64,000 nt of DNA from Epiperipatus broadwayi (taxonomy: Eukaryota > Onychophora > Udeonychophora > Euonychophora > Peripatidae). The DNA is taken from NCBI GenBank assembly GCA_028023455.1, contig JAQFVV010012418.1, positions 6,257,244 to 6,321,243 of the forward strand. Direction: 5' to 3'. Below the pieces are notes generated by a model. It ran no database searches and had not been told where the DNA came from. It worked only from the letters and a program-made list of their open reading frames with translations. Each line of letters starts with the position of its first letter. Position 1 is the first letter of the stretch. A program made the position numbers and the translations under genes. Positions 39,590 to 50,511 of this stretch are shown here, piece by piece.

Positions 39590-40080
39590 TTGTTGTGAAA
39601 TTTATTTCCAATAGGATTTTGTCTTCTTGCTGGTTGCTGCTTCATCATGAAAATCTTTCTAACCGTTTGGATTTGAGGTTTTTGTGGAGGTTTAATGCTT
39701 AGTATTCCATGGCATTATTCTTTAAGACAGTTAGATATCCCTGGTGATTTTGCAAGTTGTTAGGCAGGCATCATTTTTACTGGGCAGGCCGCTGTTTCAT
39801 CAGACTCAGGCTGGGGTCTGGTCATATGTTTCCAATGATGATTAACACTGCATGATTGTAAAACTGACTGATGAACTGATTTAATATGATTGTGATCTCA
39901 ACTGATAAATTGAATTCAACTTGATTGTGAACTCAACTGATTGACCGATGAAAAACCGGACTATTTATGTGATGACCTGTTGTCACTTTGGTAATGGGTT
40001 TTTATGTCCACCATCTATATCTGTTGTTGAAATTCCTCCACTGTTTTTGAATGCATTCCTTCAATAAGACTTTAATCTTG
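39590..40080. repeat. Possible LTR or terminal fragment of a retroelement
   Basis: A less AT-rich block with imperfect repeats of an AACTGA-type unit (about 39860-39950). Its right end (TTTTTGAATGCATTCCTTCA then ATAAGACTTT) resembles 54945-54975 (TTTTCAAATACATTCCTTCG then ATAAGGCTTT). The recurrence of the same phrase at two loci suggests a shared retroelement terminus with a polyadenylation-like ATAAG(A/G). Ends and coding parts are not identifiable. Confidence 0.4.
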
Positions 40081-41616
40081 TTGTCAGTTGATAGCCATCA
40101 CTAATTTATTGTTTTGTGGATTTTTAATTAGTAGCCATTGCACATTCTGTTTTTTAATTTTTAACTTTCTTATATCATTTTATCAACACACACAGATTTT
40201 GCTATACTTAAAATCCACTCATCATTTATGCACATATATATTTCTAAAATCAATTCATTATTTAGTGTTTAAGATTACTTTTTTTTTCTTTAAATAAACG
40301 AAAAGAGAGAGCACCTTTAATTACTTGAAGGAAAGATTTATTCTTGAACTGCCATAACTTTTAATTCTACCTTAAAATTTTCTAAGTTAATTTCTTTCTC
40401 CCTTCCAATTACTTCTTAATATGTAAAAGTATGAATTGTTTTTTAGCAAACTGTTTTTAAAAAAACTCTTTAAACTTCTTTTATTAAATTTTTAACCCAT
40501 ATAAATAACTCTTTAAAAAATCTTATAAATCTATTTATTTATTCATTAACCTTCGCGTTATTTATGAGAATTTTATTTTTAATAATTGTAAACACAATTT
40601 TAATGAACGTTCAGTAGCGTTACATTATATATATATAAAGTTTATTTTGCTTCATGTAATAATAATAGTGATGATGTTAATAGTAATAATAATAAGCATT
40701 ATTATCTGCTACAATAAACACACACATATCATCATCATCATCAACTATTATCAATCCACTGCACTGCACACTTTCTTATTTAAATATTAGAAATTTAATA
40801 TTAATTCTCTGAATATTTTTACAAAATATTTTTCAGTTATGATGTAATAAAACAAAAAACTAATTAAAACAGATAATTCAAGTTAAAATATATCATCTAG
40901 TAAATGTGTTTGTCTAAAATACTTTAAATCAAAATGATATCAATTTTAGCTTAGAATCCATTTTTTTATAAAAATTATAAATCAGCACAACAATGTGCAA
41001 AGATTGACAGTATAACAACTTTCTAAGTATTTTTATAATTGAATAAGACACTTCTGTAAAAAAACTATAGGTTTTAAATAGAAATTTTTTGCAGGTTTAT
41101 AACTCTAAATGTCAAAAATTTAATAGAAATTTTCTGAGTATTTTATAAATAATTTTCAGCTATAAAATAAAATATCACTTAAAAACAAGTATTGCAAGAT
41201 AAAAATATACTTTCTAGTAATTGTATTTATTTGAAATATAAATACCATAGGCTTATATGAAAATAGAAATATATAAAATTCCTAATTTATACAGATATAT
41301 TCATATTATATTTACTCATGGTAAGAATTGCACATGTTATGAATGTGTGTAAAACATTTTTATATTTTTAAGTACAATGATTGATATTTGTTTTAAATAA
41401 AAAGATTCTGCTTATTTCTAATTATGGGTGATAATATTAAGATGTGGTTTCTGATAAACCAAAGACTTTAGCAATAAATCTGCTTACTTGTCAGGGATTG
41501 TCAAGTATATAATCTTTAAAAAAAATTATAAGTTTAATTTCTGCATACATTATTATTTTATATCATATTTACATATAGACATATACCCATTTATATTATA
41601 TTTTTGTATATTCTAG
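40081..41616. other. Intron, nothing else recognised
   Basis: AT-rich intron with small ATC/AAT microsatellites (about 40670-40745). It ends in acceptor TATTCTAG. Confidence 0.5.
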
Positions 41617-41659
41617 AAAAGATGGACAAATTTGCAGCTCTGTTAGCATTGGACAGATG
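41617..41659 (+). CDS. ITGB: Integrin beta subunit, 43-nt microexon
   Basis: 43 nt between acceptor TTCTAG and donor ATG|GTTAGA. The first base completes the Glu codon split by the preceding intron, giving EKDGQICSSVSIGQM. The Cys closes the CNEKDGQIC loop, equivalent to the Cys374-Cys386 loop of beta3 but shorter. SSVSIGQM aligns with human beta1 SNISIGDEV, the strand leading back into the hybrid domain. The reading frame through both junctions and the family match support this small exon despite a non-ideal donor. Confidence 0.88.
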
Positions 41660-42349
41660 GTTAGAATTTTAAAACATATTTAATTCTATTTTATTTTATA
41701 TGCACACCTCATATAGTATTTTGTTTTAGTCTTTAATTTACCATTTAAAATATATTACATGTGAATATCTATGTTTAGTTTTTTTTATATATGTTATGGG
41801 GTTAATTTGCTAATTTTATTTAAAATTTTCAATTGATGTTAATCCGTTGTTGGATTAAGCTATCTCTGAATTTATTCAGTTTCTCTGATCCATAAGTTCT
41901 TTTTTCATATATTTTCAACAAATTTTTTTATTTCATCCATCTAAATTCATGTCATATCTTTAGATATTTTATAATCTTTTGCAGTTCAGATTTATATTTT
42001 TAGTTGTCTCTCTATTGTTATCTTTTCTGAAGACGTATTCATTCCAGATTCGCTTTAGATTCATTTTTCTAATGATATGAGTAATTGGTATTTCATCCAT
42101 ATACTTTGTTTTTAATTCCTTCTCATTAATTCTAATATCTATTCATATATATTTAATTGTATAAAATTAAACCTGAAAATTAAAAAAAAAAATTAAAATG
42201 TTTTCTAATAGTGAGCATTGTTATTCCATCAGTTACTATTCTAATAGACTTATATGAAAACTTTAAAAATTTACCTTGAATTAATTAAAATGTTTTTATA
42301 TTTATATATGATTTTTCTATGCATTTTTATTTAAAACAATTTAAATGCA
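41660..42349. other. Intron, nothing else recognised
   Basis: AT-rich intron; no supported feature. Confidence 0.5.
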
Positions 42350-43100
42350 AACTTTAAAGCACCCTTTAGTCATCCATTCCATCTTATACAACTAGTACAC
42401 ATGACCACATACATGCAAAAAGACTAAATGATCTCCAATTACATATTTCATGTTGAACTATTACTCATCAGTTAGTCTAGATCATCACTTCTCACACATG
42501 TATACAATCAGTGCTCACTTTCTATTTAAATAGCAAATCTTCAAACTTTAATGGATAGACTTCAATCTTCTCCACTCTCCAACTTTTCAGCTGTCCATAT
42601 CATTGAAAATCTGATGATAGCATATTCAAAGCTCTTGTTTACCAATTTTGTTGTTATACCCATGTTGACCAAAAGTCATTCTGACCCCTAAAATACAGTA
42701 TCTTAAGCTCATTTAAATACACAGAAGAGAGATATGCAGAATACAGGCTGAATAATGGGTCAGAATAACTTATAGTCAACATGGGTATGACAACAAACTT
42801 GGTAAACAAGGGCTTTGAACATGCCACCATCATATTTTCAATGATATGGAAGATTGAAGACTGTCCGTTAAAGTTTGAAAATTCTATTTTAATATAAACT
42901 GAGCACTCATTGTATATATGTGTGGAAGATGATGACCTGAATCAAGTTATGAGTGCTGGTTCAGTATGAAATATGAATGTTGGAGATTATTTATCTTTTT
43001 TGCATATCTGTGGTCATATGTATTGGCTGGATAAGATGGAATGGATGACCAAAGGGAGTTTGAAAGTCTGCATTCAAATCCCCTCTAATTACAACTAGCT
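42350..43100. repeat. Fold-back element, family 3 (copy 1)
   Basis: Two inverted arms of about 340 bp (42350-42700 and 42755-43100) around a ~60-bp spacer. Paired strings include CATCCATTCCATCTTAT with ATAAGATGGAATGGATG, GTTATACCCATGTTGAC with GTCAACATGGGTATGAC, and ATGACCACATACATGC with the region near 43000. It has no open frame of interest. A second copy is at 47221-48222 and a single arm at 9001-9115, so this is a dispersed family with fold-back structure. Confidence 0.88.
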
Positions 43101-45286
43101 TAAAATTATATATAATATAAGTCAATTTAATAAATATATTAATGTTCTGAATATTTTTAAAGTAAAAATTTGTTCTGCTCTAGATTTTTTAAATAGATTG
43201 CATTTTATTTAATATTTTAAAAGAAGTCTTTAAAAGTGTTGTAAAAATAAGCTTATCATATAAGAAATTATTTTTGCATTTGTCTAATCCATTTTTTAAA
43301 AATTAGTAATTGGATGTCACAAAAGTACTGCATCACAAATACTTTATTTAAAACATTTGTGGGTGGAAAAGGACATTGAAAATGTAAAAAATAAAATTTT
43401 AATTTATGGCTATCTAGATATGAAATGTTTATATATATATATATTTATTACATTTCACTAATAGCCTGATAATAATTGCATATTTTCATAATGAACTTAA
43501 AACTCCGTGAATAATAATAATATGGGAACCGATAATTAACTTAAAATGAGATTAATTGACAGTTTGAGAAGCAAAGAAACTAGAAATAGATGAGGAATCA
43601 ATAATGCAGAGAAAAAGTCAGTACAAATTTCTACTTAATATTCCACATATTTGATAAAAACAATATAACAGATATATATATGATAAAAACAAATGAAAAA
43701 AAAAAACACTCTTTAAGACCCAAAGATACATATTTTATTTTTTATTTTAAATATATAAAATTAAATAAGAGAATAAAACTGTGAAGGTCTCACAAAGAAT
43801 AGTTTATCCTATAGAGATAAAATGTTTTAAATGGTGTAATCATTTAAAAAGTATACATAAAAAATAATGGCTGATACGCATTGCTATGAATCTAGACAGA
43901 ACACCATTAAAAATGTCTGTTTTAAGAAAAGTTATTAAAAGTATAAGAATGAAATGATGGAAGAAGTTTATAAATAGTGTTTTAAAGTCCAGGAAATAAA
44001 AACATAGTATAAATGTAACTTATGCAAACTATCTCAATATTTCATCGCATTGTATAGTTTAGCCTATGATAGAGTAATTGACTCAATGACTAAAGATTCC
44101 TGGGTAAATTTGTAACTGAATCAATAAATAAATCTTAATCCTGTCAAATGAATGTTCAACCTGCCATTGGGGTATCTGAAAATCATATGATCTTCCAGAA
44201 GATAATCTTCTAATTATTTTTTATTACTAACATATTATAAACAATTTGAAAAGTTCAAATCCAACTGTTTATAGGACACTACACAGTCTGAGAATAAAGT
44301 TGATTTATATTTTATTATGCTGGTATTAATTCAACAATTCATTATGCTTTTTATGGATGGATTTAAAATTATAGTTTCTTATTCTCAACTTCTTCCCCTT
44401 CATTAAACATTTTTTATTTAACTTAAAAAGTAGTACTAAAATTTAATTACCATTATATCCTTTTTAAATTTTTATTACTGAGTAAATCAACTTTATATAT
44501 ACATATAAGCATACACTGAATTACTAATTTACAGATCATATTCTAATAGCAGATTGAGCACAATGATTTCATTCAACTAACTAAATCGACATTTTTTAAA
44601 AAATAGATTTTACTCTATTGAGAATCGTTTTTAAAAATCTTAGCTCTGAGTCTGTTACTTTACCATTATGTTCAGTCACATAAAATTAAAAAAAACAAAA
44701 CAAACATTAAATACACAAAATAAGTAGAAAAATTCAGAATAGAATAAACCGTTCAAAATATTTAAAAACCATAATTGTGCCAAATAAAAAATGTGTTGTA
44801 GTATTGACCTTTAAAAATTCATACATGTATAGATAGCATTTTTATCAAAAAACGAAAACCAATCCATCAAATACTCCCTATGGAATGTGAAATGTGTACA
44901 TTTAGAACATGGATTCTGAGAAAATCTTAAAGTATAAAACTGTATTTTGAAATTATGATACTCTTGCAATATAATGAAAAATAATAAGAATAATTAAAAA
45001 ATAATAATATAAGAAAAACTAAAAAAATAAGTAGAATAAAAATAGATTATATCATTAAAAATTTAGAGGATAAAATATATTGAAAAATTATAGGAGGGTA
45101 GATTGAAAAAAAATTTTTGCATGACATTTAAAAACGAATAAAGTATATGATTCTAGAGAATTTCATTACAGAAATATTATTGCTGGAGTTAAACCATTTG
45201 AGCCACTGTTACTTGAATTGAGACAACATCAGTCAACAAAACTTTCTGTAAAACCTAAACTGCACATACTCAGTCATTAGCAACAT
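43101..45286. other. Intron, nothing else recognised
   Basis: AT-rich intron; no supported feature. Confidence 0.5.
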
Positions 45287-45318
<32 letters not shown>

Positions 45319-45319
45319 T
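45287..45319. repeat. (CA)n(TA)n microsatellite near an exon
   Basis: About ten CA units followed by TA units, 38 bp upstream of the acceptor of the next exon. Confidence 0.9.
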
Positions 45320-45356
45320 ATATTTATGCTGATAGTGTTTTTTCTTTCTTTTATAG

Positions 45357-45500
45357 ATTAAATTTAGTATAACAGTTAAAATTAACAATAAAGATTTTCA
45401 ACCAACAAACTTTCACATTGAACCTGTGGGATTGAATGATCGACTTCTTGTAGAATTAGATATAATTAATAACTGTAGCTGCCAGAAGAACGATGTTCCA
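45357..45500 (+). CDS. ITGB: Integrin beta subunit, exon (hybrid domain end, I-EGF1 start)
   Basis: 48 codons from acceptor TTTATAG to the donor CCA|GTAAAG, phase 0. It encodes IKFSITVKINNKDFQPTNFH, IEPVGLNDRLLVELDIINNC and SCQKNDVP. It aligns with human beta3 [36 protein letters not shown] and the CDCAC start of the EGF repeats. Beta3 has Cys406 (RGC) and Cys433 (first C of CDCAC); here both positions are non-cysteine (NNK/D and N), so this hybrid-domain disulfide is lost as a pair. The other Cys residues (NNCSC) are kept. Confidence 0.95.
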
Positions 45501-45593
45501 GTAAAGTTTATTTATTATTATTTGAATCATGATTTAATTATGATAGTTGTTTTTACTAATGTAAATTATTCTAATATTAATATTTTTAACCAG
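45501..45593 (+). other. 93-bp in-frame, stop-free intron
   Basis: GTAAAG at the left and TTTTTAACCAG at the right bound 93 nt (31 codons) with no stop in the gene's frame, so the flanking exons also read as one open frame (45426-45728). Removing it restores the family alignment exactly: QKNDVP joined to NSYNC matches beta1 QSEGIPES..C. The retained peptide (a VKFIYYYLNHD-like, Tyr/Asn/Ile-rich stretch) has no counterpart in I-EGF1. The other five complete introns of this gene are 3.7-10.2 kb. Confidence 0.82.
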
Positions 45594-45724
45594 AACAGCT
45601 ACAACTGTAGTAATGGTGCAGGCACATTATCATGTGGTACTTGTATTTGCAATCCTGGAAGACTAGGTTCAAGATGTGAGTGTGAATACAATACTGATGA
45701 TGATAACAAACAACCATGTCAATT
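45594..45724 (+). CDS. ITGB: Integrin beta subunit, exon (I-EGF1)
   Basis: 131 nt: 43 codons plus two bases (phase 2 donor TT|GTAAGT). It encodes NSYNCSNGAGTLSCGTCICN, PGRLGSRCEC and EYNTDDDNKQPCQ. The Cys spacing C..NG.GT..CG.C.C..G..G..CEC is the integrin EGF-like repeat 1 (beta3 CNNGNGTFECGVCRC). It is the last exon found in the window; the continuing frame would need the next I-EGF exon beyond 64000 or one I did not recognise. Confidence 0.95.
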
Positions 45725-46726
45725 GTAAGTATTGTTTTTGATCATTATAATTTATTCTTAACGTACATTTAATATGCACAGACAAGCAAATAAAAAGCTT
45801 GTTGACTCTATCAATTGCTAAAAAAATATCACTAGTATTATTTTGTGATAAAAAATAAAAAAGGTAAAATTTTTTTTTAAAAAATATAAACAATAATCTA
45901 GTAAATGTGATTATGAGAGAGAGAGAAAATAAAAATTACTCTATATGCCATTTAATATGAAACATAATTATGATTAGAGATGAGCAGAAATTAATTTAAT
46001 TAGGAAGAGAGTTAAAACTAAATACAAATGAAAACAATTAAATTGGTCATACAAATGTATTTTTATGTCTTAAAAAAGATGAAATGAAAAAAATATTTTT
46101 ATTGCATGTTTTCAGAGCATCATTTTCAATCATGATCCACTGAATTCAGAATAAAAATCTCTCACAGTTTAATCAAGATTCCTTGATTACTAGATTTTTT
46201 TTTCAGATTATGCCAGCTAACTTTTTTATATTTCATTTACTCATCTCTTATAATCTCTTTCTGAAATTTTTACAGTCTCTTGGGATCCAATTTAAAACTT
46301 CTACATCTATCATCATTTTTTGTACTAATATGTACATCTCACTTCCATTTCAGTCTTTTAATTTTTTTAATTATGCCACTGATGCCTATTTTTCCTATCA
46401 TCCATTTTCAATTTCTTCTTGTTACTCTGAAGATATATCTCTCCATATTTATTGAGTAGACTGAAACCTTTTTATTGCTGAATTGTTAGGTAAAAAAAAA
46501 GTACCTAATAAAATAGTTAGTCTTTCAAGAAGTCAAGTAATTTCCAAGTTTGGAAATAATATACTTTAATCTTCAATTCTGAGATTTTTATCTCTCAAGT
46601 CAATCACTGTATTATTGCAGTAAACTGCATGTGGTATTGAGTAAATTATGATCATGAAAGGTGAAAGAATAGCTGAAGAAAGTTATTTAATAGATAAAAA
46701 TAAAATAATTATATATATACTAAAAA
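45725..46726. other. Intron, nothing else recognised
   Basis: AT-rich sequence following the last exon seen; no supported feature. Confidence 0.5.
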
Positions 46727-46925
46727 TCAAATACTGCCTAATATTATACCAGCAATTAAAAAAATAGAAATACATAAAACACTACAATACTAGCCAAAAC
46801 AACAAAATTTTACTAAAATTCTTTCACAACCATGGTTTCATTTATTAACATCATGGTTGTGAAAGAATTTTGGTAAAATTTTATTATTTTGGCTAGTATT
46901 GTAATGTTATATGAATTTCTTTATA
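46727..46925. repeat. Palindromic repeat (family 4), copy 2
   Basis: A palindrome, 46766-46920, with arms related to 25942-26062 (ACACTACAATACTAGCC... against its complement). It is preceded by the shared flank ATACTGCCTAATATTATACC in the orientation opposite to copy 1. The loop is longer here and carries an extra inverted TTTCACAACCATG segment. Confidence 0.85.
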
Positions 46926-47220
46926 TATTTTAAAGTATTGAAATGAAAACTGTTTTTTTTTTAACTTTTCAAATATACTAGACTTTTGTTTTTAATTATA
47001 ATGTTCAGGATTTAGTGATTCTATAAATATCTCATCAATAATTTTTGTGTGTGCGTTTTTTTTATTATTAAGGTGTTTACGTTCAGTGTTTATTTAATCT
47101 TGAAGTAAATCTTTTTTTTCTTTGAATAATCTTAATTCTTTATTGATTAGTTTTTTATCTGTCATCTCATAACTAGTAAATATCATTGTATGCTAATAAT
47201 GGACCTATTACATGAAGAGT
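46926..47220. other. AT-rich spacer, nothing recognised
   Basis: No supported feature. Confidence 0.5.
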
Positions 47221-48222
47221 TACAACTAAAGAATATTTGAATACAAGTGTAATATATATACTGCACTTTAAATGTAATTAAAGGGGATTTGAACACAGAC
47301 TTTCAAGCTCTTCAGCTATACACTGGATCTCATATAACTGACATACATGACCACATACATGTAAAAAAGATATGATCTCCAATATACATATTTCTTGCTG
47401 ATTCAGCACTAATTGGGTGGTTCAGATCATCATCTTTCAACACACATGTAATTGTGCTCAATTTATATTAATGTAGTAAATTGCCAAACTTTAATGGATA
47501 GACTTTAATTCTCTCCACTCTCAAACTCTTCAGCCATACATATCATTGAAAATCCATTGATGGAATGCTCAAAGCTCTTGTTGATCCCAATATTATTGTT
47601 ATACTCATGTTGGACCCCTCATATGCAGGACCTTAATATGAGATTGGGTGGATAGCTGAAGGTTGCTTGAAAATCTGTGTTCAAATTGCCTTTAATCACA
47701 TCTTAAGTTCAATATATATATATATAATCTTAAGTTCAATATATATATATATAATACTTGTATTCAAATATTAGAGATTCAGCCTAAATTTTGCCCATCC
47801 TTCTTCAAATGTATTTTAATGGACATATTAGGGTCTTACATATGAGGGATCATGTCAACATGAGTATGATAATAATATTGGCATTAACAAGGGCTTTGTG
47901 CATTCTATCATCAAATTTTCAATAATATAGATAGTTGAAAAGTTGGAGAGTGGAGAGGATTAAAGCCTGCCATTAAAATTTAAAGATTTGCTATCTTAAC
48001 AAAAACTGAGTCCTAATTATATATATGTATGAGAGATTATGATCTGAATCAATTGATGAGGACTAGTTCAGCATGAAATACAATATTGGAGATCATTTAT
48101 CTTTTTCATATGTATGTGGTCATGTGTGTTAGTTATATGAGATCGAGTGAATAGCTAAAGGGACATTGAAAGTCAGGGTTAAAACTCCCTTTAATTACAA
48201 CTAAGGAATATGAAAACAAATA
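47221..48222. repeat. Fold-back element, family 3 (copy 2)
   Basis: Inverted arms at about 47275-47640 and 47830-48200 share the family 3 strings (ACATACATGACCACATACAT, AAACTTTAATGGATAGACTT, ATATCATTGAAAATCC and their complements). The spacer holds two direct copies of a 28-bp phrase beginning CTTAAGTTCAATATATA (47701 and 47729). Similar strings TTACAACTAA(A/G)GAATAT lie at both outer edges (47221 and 48197), possibly a diverged target duplication plus element end. Confidence 0.85.
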
Positions 48223-50511
48223 TTGATTTTTCAAATTTCAGTTTTGACTTGCAATATCTAATAATAATAACTACAATAATAAAATCATAATCATTACCAT
48301 CATGACCATCATCATCTTGTAATGCATTGTTATTTTGAAAAAAAAAACCTTTTATTAATGAGTGAAATTAAATTTTCTAATTAATAATTTTAATGATATT
48401 CTCTGCTTTTTAGAAAATATAAATGAATATATTGTAAATGGGTAAGAAGCTATGTATTAAGTAATGAAAAAATAAATGCTCACAGTTATTAGTTACAAAT
48501 CTTATTGGTAACTTACATTCAGAAAAAAAGCTTTATTTATTTTTTAAAATATTATATGCAGTTGATTAGAATGATTAGTATGTTTCATAACCTGAATCAA
48601 GGTTTGCTTCAGATATAAAGAACATCTCTTAAATTATGTCATAGATTCCAATAGCATTTAAAACGGATAGAAAACAAATAAAACATTACTTCAAACAACC
48701 TTAAAATATAAGCATTATTTACAATAAGTTAAAGATAAAGCAATAAAACCAAATATCTTATAAACAACTGATCTATGCTTATTCTATAAACTATTTATAA
48801 TAGAATAAAAATAATGATAAAGAATTAGATAAACTTTAATATTCCTTATGAATCAAAACATTCTTTATAACAATACAAACTTGAACCAAAAGTCAAACAT
48901 TATATATATTTATATTTAAATTAAATAATTCATGGATCGATAAAATAATAATCTTAATATGCTGTACAAATCTAAAATATCATTGATATCTAATAAATAG
49001 ATAACTGAGTAACTGATTTCCAATTACAACTAAATAAAATAAAACTACCCCAACCTTGCTCTTCTACTATTATCAATATACTCTTATTAACTCAGTCAAT
49101 TATAATAGTACAAAATCAATTAATCTATTAGATCTTTCCATTTTCACCAACTTAAAATATTATAAAATAATCCTATTAAATAATCTCAAGATTTTCAATA
49201 TCCAATCATAACAATATATAAAATAAATGAGTTCTATTTGATGCTCATTCAAACACTATGGACAAATCATATCCAAGTACTCTTCAGTTTAATAAAGCTA
49301 AATTGTTAAAACTTTAGACTATAATTGTTAAAGCATATGAAAGATTGTTAGATTTATTATAATCAAATATTAATGTTAAAATTTAATAATTAAACTAAAT
49401 TTACAATAAACACTAACAAACTTTAAACATAATTAAATCAAATTACTCTGATTTGTAACAAAATAAAATATGTTACTATTACAGCACTATAACTGAATAA
49501 GATTATGATTTTTATGGCTGTATACTGACTTAATATAATATTTATTTTTAATCAATAATGACAAAATAAAATATATAAACATTTCATTGCAACTACCTTT
49601 ATTCATTTTCAACATTTATCATATTTGCACCTTTATCAATCATCCAATCAATTCATATCTATACTTTCTATCTTAATATAATTATTGTTTGTTACTAACA
49701 AAATAATTACAATAAACTTCTAATAACTTATTAAATATTTAAGAATATCAAATCAGTTAATTTATTGCTCAATAAAATCTATACCTGGCTGATAATAAAC
49801 ATTAAATTTAATACAAAGAAAATGATATGTAATTATATTCTCTTACCCATTCTGGGTTTTGATTTCTGAACTATTTTACAACCACTTCTAATTAATTATA
49901 TGTTATGATCACTTAGTGAATATTGTCTTATCCAAATACAATTAATCAATAAACTTGCATAGTAAAATTGAATGACAACTATGCAAGTTTTTTTAAATTA
50001 ATTCAAAATTTATTAACAAATTGGTATAGATTAAAATCAAAAATATATATATGGCAATATATGCATATGATCCAATTATACTTTATGTATTAAGTTTTCA
50101 ATTGACATTAACTTCATATTTAAATAGGTGACAGCACATCGATCTTCACTTATTGGAAACTAAATACAAACATGTGTCTATGTAACAAAAAATGTTGTAG
50201 AATGTTTATACTTTCCAAAATATAAGAGTTCAAGATATATCTTCTTTTTATACTTCATATAAAAAAGTGTTAATTAAACTATATATATGAATCTATTTAA
50301 GAAAATAAAATAAAATAAATACTTATTTGTGATATAATCCTTTTGAACTCCTGATATGTGTGATATACCTGAAGTTAATTTATAATCAATAAATTAAAAA
50401 AATGAATATTTTAAATTAAAATAATAATTATTATGCTGTAAAATATAAATTCAAACTTAAGAAGATGGAACTCTTATATTTAGGTGTGCATGGGTATATA
50501 TATATATATAT
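48223..50511. other. AT-rich sequence, nothing recognised
   Basis: Very AT-rich (more so than average for the window) and without supported features; it ends in a TA microsatellite (50495-50511) into which an LTR retrotransposon inserted. Confidence 0.5.

Noticed and set aside
45426-45728. A 100-codon gene starting at an internal Met in the integrin locus
   Set aside because: This is two integrin exons read through the in-frame 93-bp intron; the upstream part of the exon lies in the same frame before that Met.
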